NCBI RefSeq assembly: GCF_025403485.1
Contig: NZ_CP099966.1
Span: 868,001 to 932,000, forward strand
Direction of reading: 5' to 3'
DNA from: Chryseobacterium paludis
Lineage (GTDB): Bacteria > Bacteroidota > Bacteroidia > Flavobacteriales > Weeksellaceae
Length of the DNA: 64,000 nt
Of the stretch, positions 26,732 through 36,862 are shown piece after piece. The translations under genes were made by a program, and so were the position numbers. Position 1 is the first letter of the stretch, and each line of letters begins with the position of its first letter. A model generated the notes under the pieces. It did not search any database. It worked only from the letters and a program-made list of their open reading frames with translations, and had not been told where the DNA came from.

Positions 26732-26765
26732 CCAATTAATATAATTGATATGAAGAAAGTTATTG

Positions 26766-28715
26766 TTATAATTTTACTTTTTTATTAATTATTTTTCCAT
26801 CGCTTAGTATGACTTGTGTTACATAAATTCCTGATTCTAAAGGTTTAGATTCAAAATTAGAGGCGTTAATTTCTTGTTTTTGTATCAAAGCTCCGGAAAT
26901 GGAATAGATATCTATAGTTTTAATATTATCCTTTGACTTCACTTTAACCTGGTTGTTTTGAGTAAATATATCTACGTTGTTCTCTGAACCATTATTAATT
27001 TCAATACTTCTATTAAACTGTAGATTATAAAATTCAGTAACGATTTCAAATGTATGGGTTTGGTTTCCAATGTTATTTAAATTAATTCCACCTTCTTTTA
27101 TATATTCCTTTTGTGATATAGTTTTAACCAGATTTTTATTTTCATCAAATATATTGATGGATAACAATTCATCCTGATTAACTTTTAAGCTTAAAATATT
27201 GTTGTTTTCTGAAGCAATAATCTCATTTTCTGCAATAAGAGTTGGGGTGTTTTTAATATAAGGAATAAGCTTGTTTTCATTATTCTGTAAAACTTTCAAC
27301 AAATAAACACCATCTTTTAAAGAACTCAAATTGTTACTGGCTACTGACCTGGTGGCTGTATCTTCTTTATTAAAATCTTTTATTTCAACGAGTTGCATAG
27401 AACCCAGATTTGGTTTTATTTGAGATGAATAAAGAGAAGTAATTTTAGGTTGTTCGTTTGTGGATTGTTTTGAGGTCAACATTGCCCATTCATTCAGTAA
27501 ACCACCGCTTCGCAGGGTATTAAATTTAGCATTAGATGCTAAAACAAAAGGAACTATACCACCAATATGCCCAAGAGGCCCCCAGTAAAAAGATTGTAGC
27601 TTGAATTTATCTAAATTCCACCATGGATAATATGCCCTTTGTACATCAATCGTTTTCGAAGTGTTTTCCGGTGGAATAGCCAGATCCACTGTGGAATGAC
27701 CCAATGTCATTGGGGTCTTATTGTACCAATCATACACATCATTTGATTTTAAACAAAGTCTGAGTTTATTACTGGTATTATTGGTTACATCGCTAATAAA
27801 ATTATTGGTCAAAAGCTTTCTCCAGATAAGAGGTCCCCATAGTAATCCGCCATTATCCTGTAGAACATGATAATTGTATTTATCCATATACTCTGCAGAA
27901 ATAACCTCTGAAATATTATTGTTGTACGTTTTGTAACCTGTATTGTTACAGGTATTGATTACATTGGCAAGGAAAGAAGTAAATGGATAAACGTCTTTTT
28001 CCAAAACTCCTTTTTGAAGGGTAACTCCTGAAAAATCATACGGACCATCACCCATGTAAGCATATTTGAATTTCAATTGTGTGGGATTGGAAATATTTAA
28101 TTTTTTGAGTGTGGACATGGCTGCGTGAGCACCTTGGGAATAACCTGTTAAAAAGTATTCATCATATCTTTTTATCCCTAACTGTGCGATAACTGTGTTA
28201 GCGGCAGTAATAAAATCGATAGTTGCGCCAGATTCTGTAGGGTAGTGTACATAAGGATGAACTCCATCGCCACCACCCATCCCCACATAATCAGGTGCCA
28301 TCAGGATATAGCCGTTCAATACATAGGATAATTCAACAACAAACCCGGCATATAAGACACCTTTTAAATTAGAGGGAACATTACTTCTGCTGTCTGTTGT
28401 TCCATGATCAGAAACTACCGTTGACAGTTTGTAATTGACATTAGGATACATAATAAGCCCTGTTGCTTTAACCAGTGTATTATTTTCATTTTTAGTATAA
28501 TACGTTATCTTATATGCTTTTATACCAACATTAAAGCCATTTAGATAATTAACAAAATCAGGAGTATTCTGGTCTCCCAGATTGTTAGATATGAAATTGA
28601 TAACACCTTGCGGAGTTAAATCGAGCTTTTGCTCAAAATTTACAACATCTCCTGCCTGCTGGGAAAAGTAAAAAGGCGCAGAGAGGCCAAGTAAAAAAAG
28701 AGTAATTTTTTTCAT
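26766..28715 (-). CDS. T9SS-secreted alpha/beta-hydrolase (secretory lipase-like)
   Basis: A 649-residue extracellular enzyme. The ATG at 28715 begins the signal peptide (MKKITLFLLGLSAPFYFSQQ), and a longer reading from 28766 lacks one. The hydrolase region (about residues 30-420) has VVSDHGTTDSR, YILMAPDYVGMGGG and the nucleophile elbow FLTGYSQGAHAAM (Ser193), as in secretory lipase and large esterase families. Residues about 580-649 are a type A T9SS sorting domain ending in KTIDIYSISGALIQKQ, then LESGIYVTQVILSDGK. It should be exported by T9SS and anchored or released. The substrate is unknown. It is a single gene. Confidence 0.88.
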   Translation of the reverse strand: MKKITLFLLGLSAPFYFSQQAGDVVNFEQKLDLTPQGVINFISNNLGDQNTPDFVNYLNGFNVGIKAYKITYYTKNENNTLVKATGLIMYPNVNYKLSTVVSDHGTTDSRSNVPSNLKGVLYAGFVVELSYVLNGYILMAPDYVGMGGGDGVHPYVHYPTESGATIDFITAANTVIAQLGIKRYDEYFLTGYSQGAHAAMSTLKKLNISNPTQLKFKYAYMGDGPYDFSGVTLQKGVLEKDVYPFTSFLANVINTCNNTGYKTYNNNISEVISAEYMDKYNYHVLQDNGGLLWGPLIWRKLLTNNFISDVTNNTSNKLRLCLKSNDVYDWYNKTPMTLGHSTVDLAIPPENTSKTIDVQRAYYPWWNLDKFKLQSFYWGPLGHIGGIVPFVLASNAKFNTLRSGGLLNEWAMLTSKQSTNEQPKITSLYSSQIKPNLGSMQLVEIKDFNKEDTATRSVASNNLSSLKDGVYLLKVLQNNENKLIPYIKNTPTLIAENEIIASENNNILSLKVNQDELLSINIFDENKNLVKTISQKEYIKEGGINLNNIGNQTHTFEIVTEFYNLQFNRSIEINNGSENNVDIFTQNNQVKVKSKDNIKTIDIYSISGALIQKQEINASNFESKPLESGIYVTQVILSDGKIINKKVKL

Positions 28716-28825
28716 AATGGTAATTTTTTGTGGAGTTAAGATAGAATTTTTTAATATTAAATTCACTCTATTGAGATATTAATAATTATTCAATGAATAG
28801 TACTCTATTGATTTAACGCAAAATA

Positions 28826-28855
28826 AAAGCGTCTGGTCAACTGACCAGACGCTTT
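28826..28855 (-). terminator. terminator after the acyl-CoA dehydrogenase gene
   Basis: A 14-bp perfect stem (28826-28839 with 28842-28855) with a 2-nt loop lies just past the minus-strand stop at 28877. The T tail is short. Confidence 0.75.
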
Positions 28856-28876
28856 GTATATTTATCTGCTTATGGA

Positions 28877-30055
28877 TTAGAATGCGTTGATACCAGTAAT
28901 ATCCATACCTGTAATTAACAAATGAACATCATGTGTTCCTTCATACGTAATTACAGATTCTAGATTAGCGGCATGTCTCATCATCGGGAATTCACCCATG
29001 ATTCCCATTCCACCAAGGATCTGGCGGGATTCTCTTGCAATATCAATTGCCATTTTTACATTGTTTCTTTTTGCCATTGAAATTTGAGCCGGAGTAGCTT
29101 TATGATCATTTTTAAGACTTCCTAGCTGAAGACAAAGCAACTGAGCTTTGGTAATTTCAGTTAAAAATTCTGCTAATTTTTTCTGTTGCAACTGATAAGA
29201 ACCAATTGGATTTCCAAACTGCTTTCTTTCTTTAGAGTATTGAACAGCAGTACAGTAACAATCAATAGCGGCTCCAATTACTCCCCACGAAATTCCGTAT
29301 CTGGCAGAATTAAGGCAAGAAAGAGGTCCTTTCAATCCAGTAACTCCCGGAAGAAGATTCTCTTTTGGAACTTTTACATTATTAAATACCAATTCTCCTG
29401 TTTTAGAAGCTCTTAAGCTCCATTTGTTATGAGTTTCAGGAGTGGTAAACCCTTCCATTCCCCTTTCAACAATCAGTCCTTGTATTTTTCCTTCTTCATT
29501 TTTTCCCCAAACAACAGCAATATCACATAAAGGAGAATTTGTGATCCACATTTTTGCACCATTTAAAAGATAATGATCGCCCATGTCTTTAAAATAAGTC
29601 TCCATAGAGCTTGGATCAGAACCATGGTTAGGCTCCGTTAATCCAAAAGATCCGATCATTTCTCCGGAAGCTAATTGCGGAAGATATTTCTTTTTTTGCT
29701 CCTCAGATCCGAATTCATTAATAGGAAACATAACCAAAGAACTTTGTACAGAAGCTGCAGAACGTACAGCAGAATCTCCTCTTTCCAGTTCCTGCATAAT
29801 AAGACCATAAGAGATCTGATCCAATCCTGAACCACCATATTCTACCGGAATATAAGGACCAAGAGCTCCGATTTTCCCTAATTCTTTCATTAAACCAGGT
29901 AAATCCGTATGATTTTGTGCAGCATGATCTATTTGAGGCATTACAAAACTTTCAACCCAATCTCTTACAGATTGGCGAATTAGCTTGTGTTCTTCGGTAA
30001 GTAAGGCATCAATTCCGTAATAGTCAGGAATACTTGTAAGAGGATAATATGACAT
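28877..30055 (-). CDS. gcdH: acyl-CoA dehydrogenase, glutaryl-CoA dehydrogenase type
   Basis: A 392-residue FAD flavoenzyme. The domain order is an N-terminal helical part, a beta middle domain (GSFGLTEPNHGSDPSSM) and a C-terminal helical part. The catalytic base Glu lies in LESVITYEGTHDVHLL, the position used by glutaryl-CoA dehydrogenases. RYGISWGVIGAAIDCY and YSKERKQFGNPIGSYQ also fit that subgroup. It would convert glutaryl-CoA to crotonyl-CoA in lysine and tryptophan breakdown. It is transcribed alone. Another short-chain acyl-CoA substrate cannot be excluded. Confidence 0.85.
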   Translation of the reverse strand: MSYYPLTSIPDYYGIDALLTEEHKLIRQSVRDWVESFVMPQIDHAAQNHTDLPGLMKELGKIGALGPYIPVEYGGSGLDQISYGLIMQELERGDSAVRSAASVQSSLVMFPINEFGSEEQKKKYLPQLASGEMIGSFGLTEPNHGSDPSSMETYFKDMGDHYLLNGAKMWITNSPLCDIAVVWGKNEEGKIQGLIVERGMEGFTTPETHNKWSLRASKTGELVFNNVKVPKENLLPGVTGLKGPLSCLNSARYGISWGVIGAAIDCYCTAVQYSKERKQFGNPIGSYQLQQKKLAEFLTEITKAQLLCLQLGSLKNDHKATPAQISMAKRNNVKMAIDIARESRQILGGMGIMGEFPMMRHAANLESVITYEGTHDVHLLITGMDITGINAF

Positions 30056-30215
30056 TTTTATAATTTTCCTAAAAATAGCACTTTTCGTGATTTCAGAAAA
30101 ATTTTTTTGCCTGCCTTTTTAAATAATATTTTTTTTGATGTATAAAGCTGATATGGAGAATTAAGCTATCTTTTTTATGGATAGAATATAAAGATCACTT
30201 TATGAGGATTTGGTA

Positions 30216-31010
30216 TTACAGTTCTTCTTCCTCCTCATTGGATATTGGGTAATGATTCGCCGAATTATGAATTTTATTTTTGAATTTATAGAGGTAAGGC
30301 GCTTTGTTCGCAGATCCATCATACAACTTTTCCAGTCTTTCGAGGATATTTAAGCTTAAAATTTTTCGCTGAAAATTATTTCTTCTGAATTTCTGACCTA
30401 AAATTGTTTCATATAAGGATTGCAGATCCTTCATCGTGAATTTTATAGGAAGTAAATTACTGGCAGCTACTTCCGTATTAATATTCATTCGAAGATACTC
30501 TAATCCGGTTTCTATAACTTTATCATGATCAAAAGCTGTTTTTGGCAGATTATTCACTTCAAACCACTCACAGGTTTCATTGAAAGCATCGGGAAAAGTA
30601 TTTGCAATAGAAAAATCAATAAGGCTGCAATAGCCTACCGTCACAAATCGCTGAAAGATCCAGTGGTTTTTAGGAACTTCTATTCCTTTGTTTTTAAGTA
30701 ATATCTGATGTACATTGTTTTCTGTACGGTCTATTCTTCCAAATGTATGAAATTGTTTAAGGAAAATATCTTTAAGGTGTGTTCTTTCATACAGGACACG
30801 CGCAGCAGCTTCTCTAAGGTCTTCATCATTAAAGACAAATCCCCCGGGAAGTGACCAAAGATCTAAATCATGGTATTTTAATAATAAAACCTTCAGTATA
30901 TTATTGTGAAAACCAAATATCGTGCAGTCCACTGAAAGATGGGCTACAAAGTCTTTGGTGTCTATAAGTTCCTGAAGTGTTTCTTTGTTTTTTGAATCCT
31001 TGATTTCCAT
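30216..31010 (-). CDS. Nudix-derived transcriptional regulator (NrtR/AraR-like)
   Basis: A 264-residue protein with an N-terminal Nudix domain (about residues 20-165) and a C-terminal winged-helix part (about 180-245; FTMKDLQSLYETILGQKFRR, NFQRKIL). The Nudix box begins correctly (Gly57, Glu63) but is degenerate in the REUXEE core, which reads RVLYER, losing two of three metal-binding Glu, and Gly78 is His. This suggests a catalytically dead sensor, as in the NrtR family and the Bacteroides arabinose regulator AraR. It lies next to an MFS sugar-type transporter and the beta-glucan locus, so it is the best candidate for their sugar-responsive regulator. Its effector is not known. Confidence 0.85.
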   Translation of the reverse strand: MEIKDSKNKETLQELIDTKDFVAHLSVDCTIFGFHNNILKVLLLKYHDLDLWSLPGGFVFNDEDLREAAARVLYERTHLKDIFLKQFHTFGRIDRTENNVHQILLKNKGIEVPKNHWIFQRFVTVGYCSLIDFSIANTFPDAFNETCEWFEVNNLPKTAFDHDKVIETGLEYLRMNINTEVAASNLLPIKFTMKDLQSLYETILGQKFRRNNFQRKILSLNILERLEKLYDGSANKAPYLYKFKNKIHNSANHYPISNEEEEEL

Positions 31011-31032
31011 GGGAGTAAAAATAAAATTATTT

Positions 31033-32223
31033 TCAATATGTTTTTTTAATAAGCTTAAAATAAATTAAACTTATTGAAAAAAGGACAGTTACAATAAATA
31101 AGATGTATAATGGGTAATATCTTAGTAATTGATTTTCAAATAGTAGTGAGATAATAATTGAACTTACTGAACTTCCCAACGACGAAAAAATAACGATCAG
31201 GGAGGTAAAAAGGTTTGTTTTTTCTTTATCAATCTGTACAATCATCTTGGAATTAATAACCGGATAGAGTGGTGACAAGAAGAAACCAATGATCGGGAAT
31301 AAAAATAAAATGGCTTTTGAATCCTCCGATTCAAAATATTGGATTCCCAGAATAATACCTAATACGAGAATAATAGCCGATAAGCAGTATACATAATATT
31401 TTGAAAGTGGAAACCTATGAATAATGTGGGCTGTTATCGTTCTTCCTACATATGAAAAAAGGGCTAAGAAAGATGAAGCCTGCAAGGCGAAAAAGGAGTT
31501 AACTTTTAAATGGTTTTTATAAAATGACGGTAACCAGGAATTGAAACTCTGTTCAACAAACACAATGGAAAAAACAACAGCCAGAAATATGATAATTGAT
31601 GGATTGACAAATCCCGACAAATCTGAAAGAAGATCTTTCTTTTGATCAGTCTTTTTGGGTTCAGCTATTTCCAATCTTGAAAACAGGAATATTGTAATTA
31701 AAGAAAGAACTGAAATTGCAATAAATCCAAATTTCCAATATTCTGAGTATTTACTGGAAATTAACCATCCGAAAATGGTATTGACCACAAAAATTCCAAT
31801 CATAAAAGAGGCTTCTACATTACTCATGGTCTTGGTAAGGGATTTTTCATCTGATATATTATTCCGGATAATTCCGAAAACGCATATTTTCCCTATAGCG
31901 AAACAAGTCCCAATAATAGCAAACCAAAGCTTATAAAACCAAAATACTTTTACAAAAGGGAGGATAGATGAACAAATCCCAACAATTATTAATGCAAAAA
32001 TTAATGCCTTTTTTGTCCCAATCCGACCAATAAAATTAACCGCAAAAAGAGATATAAATGCAATAGGTAAATCTTTGAAAGATTCTAAAAGTCCGAGTTT
32101 TTCATAGGTGATATTTGCCTCCGAAAGTTGCAATATTACAATGCCCATGCAGTTTAGAACCATGGAAAAAATTAAGAAGGTCAGTTTTAATGGAAGTGAA
32201 ATATTACGAAGCTTACTCGACAT
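31033..32223 (-). CDS. MFS transporter, probable sugar importer
   Basis: A 396-residue inner-membrane protein with about 12 hydrophobic segments and a central cytoplasmic loop (FSRLEIAEPKKTDQKK). It resembles the sugar:H+ symporter group of the major facilitator superfamily (FucP/GluP side), but no diagnostic substrate motif is visible. It is divergent from susC across a 177-bp region and followed after 22 bp by the Nudix-type regulator, so import of the sugar released by the glycoside hydrolases is the natural inference. Confidence 0.8.
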   Translation of the reverse strand: MSSKLRNISLPLKLTFLIFSMVLNCMGIVILQLSEANITYEKLGLLESFKDLPIAFISLFAVNFIGRIGTKKALIFALIIVGICSSILPFVKVFWFYKLWFAIIGTCFAIGKICVFGIIRNNISDEKSLTKTMSNVEASFMIGIFVVNTIFGWLISSKYSEYWKFGFIAISVLSLITIFLFSRLEIAEPKKTDQKKDLLSDLSGFVNPSIIIFLAVVFSIVFVEQSFNSWLPSFYKNHLKVNSFFALQASSFLALFSYVGRTITAHIIHRFPLSKYYVYCLSAIILVLGIILGIQYFESEDSKAILFLFPIIGFFLSPLYPVINSKMIVQIDKEKTNLFTSLIVIFSSLGSSVSSIIISLLFENQLLRYYPLYILFIVTVLFSISLIYFKLIKKTY

Positions 32224-32400
32224 TTTGGGGATTGATTTTATTAATTTTTTATGAGTTTTTATGAAATTTTAGTCAAAAAAAAGGGCTTTCAACCCCCAAA
32301 AATAAAAGAAATATTAAAATATTTATTAATATAATGTTAACTATTTAAAAAAAAATATATTTTTATTGTCTCAAAATGAGAATTAAAAAACTAACTGTAT
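32224..32400. promoter_or_regulatory. divergent control region of the beta-glucan locus
   Basis: This 177-bp AT-rich spacer lies between the MFS gene (minus) and susC (plus). It holds a perfect 16-bp AT palindrome at 32309-32324 (aaatatt-aa-aatattt), a candidate operator, although chance is possible in such AT-rich DNA. I see no clean TAnnTTTG box. Confidence 0.4.
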
Positions 32401-35313
32401 ATGAATATTAGAATATCAAGAGGTTTGGGAATGGTTGCTGTACTTTATTTTACAGCTAATTTCAGTGCCCAAAAAACAGCCAATGATACTCTTCCAAAAG
32501 AACAAAAAATTGAGGAAGTGGTAATGATTGGTTATGGTACTCAGAAAAAGAGTAATGTGACTGGAGCAATATCAAGCATCAAGGCATCTGATATTGAAAA
32601 TTCTCCTACTGCGGGAAGACCTGAGCAAATTATGCAGGGTCGAGCTGCTGGTATCAGTGTAATATCAAATTCGGGGCAACCTGGGACTGCAGCTACTGTG
32701 AGGGTGCGTGGTATTACCAGTTTTGGTGCCGGAAGTAATGATCCTTTATGGGTAGTCGATGGAATCGTAGTTGATAACATTGGTTGGTTGAATCAGTCTG
32801 ACATTGAAGGAATGGAGATTCTTAAAGATGGTGCTTCGGCAGCAATTTATGGAGTTTCTGCAGCAAAAGGTGTTATTTTGATTACGACTAAAAAAGGGAC
32901 GAAAGGAAGGTTAAATCTTTCATACAATGGTTTCTTTGGAGTTGGAAGTGCCGCAAAAAAGCTTGATCTTTTAAATGGATCGGAGTACGCTACAATTATG
33001 AATGAGGCATATACCAATGAAGGTAAAACACCAGTATTGGGAAATCCTGCATCTTATGGAGTAGGTACGGATTGGCAAAAACAAATTTTCAATAGTGCAC
33101 AACGTCAATCTCATGAATTCAGCATCAATGGGGGAAGTGATAAGTCTACTTATTATGCTTCTTTCGGATATTATGATCAACAAGGTATTGTATTGAGAGA
33201 CATTTCTAATTATAAAAGAGTTAATGCCAGATTAAATTCAACACATAAAGTATTTGATTTCTTAACGGTAGGACAAACTTTTGCTTATACGCATACAAAA
33301 TCTCAAGGGGTTACTGATAACGGAGAATTCGGAGGCCCGTTAAGTTCTGCTATCAATCTGGATCCATTGACCCCTGTTATAGTAACCAATGGTATTGCTA
33401 ATCAACCTAATGCAAATGATTATATTAATAACCCTAATTATGTAAGAGATCCAAATGGGAATCCCTATGGACTTTCACGTTTTGTAAGTAAAGAAATGAC
33501 AAATCCACTGGCTTTCAGACAAGTTCAGTTGGGTAGATATAAATGGTCAGATGATCTTATAGCAAATGTATTTGCTGAATTGAAAATTAATAAAAATATC
33601 AGTTTTAAATCTAGTATAAACGGAAAGCTTTCCTACTGGGGAAATCAGGCCTTTACTCCTACTAACTATTTGAGTACAGCAAATAAAAATGATTTTAATA
33701 GTTTATTCAGACAAACTGATAAAAAATTTGAATGGAGTACTGAAAATACCGCTACTTATCAAAATAAGTTTGGACTGCATAACCTAAATGTTTTATTAGG
33801 ACAGGGGTACTATGAGTATAATATTTCTTCAGGCCAAAGTACTACATTTACAAACTTACCAGTTAATAACTGGGAAGATGCATCTTTTAATTTCGATATT
33901 TCTCCGGAAAATAAAAAAGGTGATGCATGGGATGGAAAACAAACTCACAAAGCTTCTTACTTTGCCAGAGTAGTATACGATTATGATAACCGATACTTAT
34001 TTACAGGAACAATTCGTAGAGATGGTTCTTCCAAATTTGGAAGTAATAACCATTGGGGAAACTTTCCAGCAATGTCTTTGGGTTGGAATGTTTCAAATGA
34101 AAGTTTCTGGCCGCAAAATAATATTATAAGCAGCGTTAAGTTAAGAGGTGGATATGGTGTATTAGGAAATGATGGTATTACAGAATTTCAGTTTGCCAAC
34201 TTTTTAACTGCAGGAAGTAATTATACTTTTGGAGATAATATAATCCGTGTTGGATATGCACCAAGCACACTAGAAAATCCCGATCTTAAATGGGAAAGAA
34301 CATCACAGTTCAATATCGCCGCAGACCTTAAGATTCTCAAGAACTTTGATTTAAGTGTTGATGTTTATAGAAAGAAAAGTACAGATATCTTAAGACAAGT
34401 CGAAGTTCCTGGTTATTTAGGATTGATTAATAACCCGTGGAGAAATATTGGAGATATGAACAATGATGGAATTGAAATAAGTTTAGGTTATAAAAAGAAT
34501 TGGGGTGACTTTGGGTTTTCTGCAAATGGTAATGTTGCTTATTTAAAAAATGAAATTACAAGATTAGAAGGTAATAAACCATATGTGAATTTTGCTTCTT
34601 ACCAAACTTTGGGTACCGTATCGAGATTGCAAGTTGGTGAATCATATGGCTCTTTTTATGGTTTCCAAAATATGGGAATTTTCCAGAATCAAGCTGAAAT
34701 TGATGCGTATAGAAATACAAATGGAGGGCTAATTCAACCCAATGCTAAACCTGGAGATTTTAAACGATTAGATGCTAATGGTGATGGGAAAATTGATGAG
34801 AAGGATTTTGTGAATTTAGGGAATTCAGTACCAAAATATACATTTGGTTTAACATTGAACATGAATTACAAAAACTTTGATTTGATGGTATTCGCACAGG
34901 GACAGGCAGGAAATAAAATTTTCCAGGGGCTAAGAAGATTGGATATTCAGGAAGCGAATTACCAGACTTCTATTTTAGACCGTTGGACTGGTGAAGGGAC
35001 ATCAAATACTGTAGCAAGGGTTACAAGAGATGATCTTAATCAGAATTATACCAGAATGTCTGATTACTATCTTCAAAAAGGAGACTATTTACGTATAAAA
35101 TTGGTACAGGTAGGATATACACTTCCAAAAAATATTTCTGAAACTATAGGAGCAAGCAAAGTAAGATTTTATGTTACAGCAGAGAACTTAGTTACTTTTA
35201 CAAAATATACTGGTTATGATCCTGAAATTGCAGGAGCAGATACTTTTGGTATAGACAGAGCTTTCTATCCCCAAGCAAGAACTTTCCTTTTCGGTGCTAA
35301 TGTTCAATTTTAA
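32401..35313 (+). CDS. SusC/RagA-type TonB-dependent outer-membrane transporter
   Basis: A 970-residue outer-membrane beta-barrel that imports oligosaccharides with its SusD lid. After a signal peptide (to NFSAQ), a TonB box-like EEVVMIGYG (about residue 38) leads into the plug domain (NVTGAISSIKASDIE, VRVRGITSFGAGSNDPLWVVDG). The barrel then runs to the C-terminal Phe of FGANVQF. The usual N-terminal carboxypeptidase-regulatory-like domain is missing, so the plug follows the signal peptide almost directly. susD starts 11 bp after its stop. Confidence 0.95.
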   Translation: MNIRISRGLGMVAVLYFTANFSAQKTANDTLPKEQKIEEVVMIGYGTQKKSNVTGAISSIKASDIENSPTAGRPEQIMQGRAAGISVISNSGQPGTAATVRVRGITSFGAGSNDPLWVVDGIVVDNIGWLNQSDIEGMEILKDGASAAIYGVSAAKGVILITTKKGTKGRLNLSYNGFFGVGSAAKKLDLLNGSEYATIMNEAYTNEGKTPVLGNPASYGVGTDWQKQIFNSAQRQSHEFSINGGSDKSTYYASFGYYDQQGIVLRDISNYKRVNARLNSTHKVFDFLTVGQTFAYTHTKSQGVTDNGEFGGPLSSAINLDPLTPVIVTNGIANQPNANDYINNPNYVRDPNGNPYGLSRFVSKEMTNPLAFRQVQLGRYKWSDDLIANVFAELKINKNISFKSSINGKLSYWGNQAFTPTNYLSTANKNDFNSLFRQTDKKFEWSTENTATYQNKFGLHNLNVLLGQGYYEYNISSGQSTTFTNLPVNNWEDASFNFDISPENKKGDAWDGKQTHKASYFARVVYDYDNRYLFTGTIRRDGSSKFGSNNHWGNFPAMSLGWNVSNESFWPQNNIISSVKLRGGYGVLGNDGITEFQFANFLTAGSNYTFGDNIIRVGYAPSTLENPDLKWERTSQFNIAADLKILKNFDLSVDVYRKKSTDILRQVEVPGYLGLINNPWRNIGDMNNDGIEISLGYKKNWGDFGFSANGNVAYLKNEITRLEGNKPYVNFASYQTLGTVSRLQVGESYGSFYGFQNMGIFQNQAEIDAYRNTNGGLIQPNAKPGDFKRLDANGDGKIDEKDFVNLGNSVPKYTFGLTLNMNYKNFDLMVFAQGQAGNKIFQGLRRLDIQEANYQTSILDRWTGEGTSNTVARVTRDDLNQNYTRMSDYYLQKGDYLRIKLVQVGYTLPKNISETIGASKVRFYVTAENLVTFTKYTGYDPEIAGADTFGIDRAFYPQARTFLFGANVQF

Positions 35314-35324
35314 TTAAAGAAAAA

Positions 35325-36860
35325 ATGAAAAATAAAAGATTAATATATAAAAGTTTATCTGTTTTATTATTAGCAGGTATTAGTTTTGGAGCTGTATCTT
35401 GTGATAAAGGTGATCTTGAGAATGTAAAGAATACAGGTACTTTTGATGCAAGTAATTACTTTCAAAATGAAGAACAGTCTTTTACAGGATTGGTAGCAAC
35501 ATACGATATGTTGAGAAAATATTCTGGAGGATTTGAAAATATGGTAACCTTCTTTAATGGTGCTTCTGATGATTTCTATTCAGGAGGTGGAAATTCTTCA
35601 GATGGTGCAGGAATCCAGGGGTTCTCAAATTATACCATTAATCCGATTATCATGCCTGCTAGTTACTGGAAAAATTACTATCAGGGAATTGCAAGTGCAA
35701 ATCTTCTATTAGAAAGAATCCCTAATGCAAATATGAATGAACAGACAAGAAAGAGATTTATTGCTGAAGCTAAAGTTTTAAGGTCACTGTATTATTTTGA
35801 ATTGTTAAAAATGTTCAAAAATATTCCGCTTATTTTAAAGCCTGTTTTAGCTACAGATGATTATTACAATATTCCACAAGAAGATCCGGCAAAAGTATAT
35901 ACCCAAATAGAAGGTGATATTGTTTCTGCACTTCCAGATCTTATGATGGTAGCTTCTGGAGCATCTGAAAAAGGAAGAATTACGCAAGGTACTGCTCATG
36001 CTATTTTAGGAAAGATTTATCTATATGATAAAAAGAATACCGAAGCTGCTGCTCAGTTTGAAATGGTGAACGGTACACCAGGGCAAACGAGCCAGTATGG
36101 TTATAAGTTAGTTAGTAACTTTGCAGATCTGTGGAAAGTAGATAATAAATTTACCACAGAGTCCATTCTTGAAGTAATGCATACTAATAAAAGTAATGCG
36201 GATTGGCCATTTTGGGGTTCCGGAAAAGATGAAGGAAATTCAATTAATGTGATGCTTGGTATTATATCTTATGGCCGTACGACAGTACCTAATAATGACG
36301 CGCCCGATATTTATGCAAGTTGGGGCTTTAATCCAATGACGGATGATCTTTTTAATTTCATGCAGGGAGATCCTCGTTTAGACGCTACAGTACTTAATTG
36401 TAAAAAATTAAAACAAGAAGGTAAGATTACTTATTCTCCAGGCTTTAAAGACACTGGATATTTCTTAAACAAATATGCACCAAGAAATGCAGATAAAAGT
36501 AATTTGCCAGGTCCTACTGAATTAAACTTCCGTCAAAACTATATTGCCATCAGATTAGCTGATACCTACTTGATGGAAGCAGAAGCACTAGGTGGTGCGG
36601 GAGCAAGAGCTCAGGCATTACTGGATGCGGTAAGATCGAGAGTAGGATTAGGTTCAGTTCCGGTTTCTATGCAGGCGATTAAAGATGAAAGAAGAAGAGA
36701 ATTGGCAGGAGAAGGTCACAGATGGTTTGACCTGGTAAGATGGGGCGATGCTCCGGCTAAATTAGGGGCAAGAGGATTTGTAGCAGGTAAGAATGAAATT
36801 TTACCAATTCCTTTCAACGAATTAGTAAATACTGCTTTAAAACAAAACCCTGGCTATTAA
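35325..36860 (+). CDS. SusD/RagB-type glycan-binding lipoprotein
   Basis: A 511-residue surface lipoprotein (lipobox GAVSC) with the SusD helical fold. TPR-like helices include YYFELLKMFKNIPLIL and AHAILGKIYLYDKKNTEAA, and the C-terminal SusD signature is IKDERRRELAGEGHRWFDLVRWG. It pairs with the preceding SusC to capture glycan at the cell surface. It ends 3 bp before the first GH30 gene, which places SusCD and the hydrolases in one operon. Confidence 0.95.
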   Translation: MKNKRLIYKSLSVLLLAGISFGAVSCDKGDLENVKNTGTFDASNYFQNEEQSFTGLVATYDMLRKYSGGFENMVTFFNGASDDFYSGGGNSSDGAGIQGFSNYTINPIIMPASYWKNYYQGIASANLLLERIPNANMNEQTRKRFIAEAKVLRSLYYFELLKMFKNIPLILKPVLATDDYYNIPQEDPAKVYTQIEGDIVSALPDLMMVASGASEKGRITQGTAHAILGKIYLYDKKNTEAAAQFEMVNGTPGQTSQYGYKLVSNFADLWKVDNKFTTESILEVMHTNKSNADWPFWGSGKDEGNSINVMLGIISYGRTTVPNNDAPDIYASWGFNPMTDDLFNFMQGDPRLDATVLNCKKLKQEGKITYSPGFKDTGYFLNKYAPRNADKSNLPGPTELNFRQNYIAIRLADTYLMEAEALGGAGARAQALLDAVRSRVGLGSVPVSMQAIKDERRRELAGEGHRWFDLVRWGDAPAKLGARGFVAGKNEILPIPFNELVNTALKQNPGY

Positions 36861-36862
36861 AA

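Noticed and set aside
26624..26740. Possible 37-residue peptide frame after the AddB-like gene
   Set aside because: No leader, motif or promoter; part of it overlaps the minus-strand terminator hairpin.
32274..32300. Hairpin-like stretch with gggcttt and accccc ahead of susC
   Set aside because: The stem has a mismatch and an impossible loop when paired fully, and it lies upstream of both divergent genes, so it is not a terminator.
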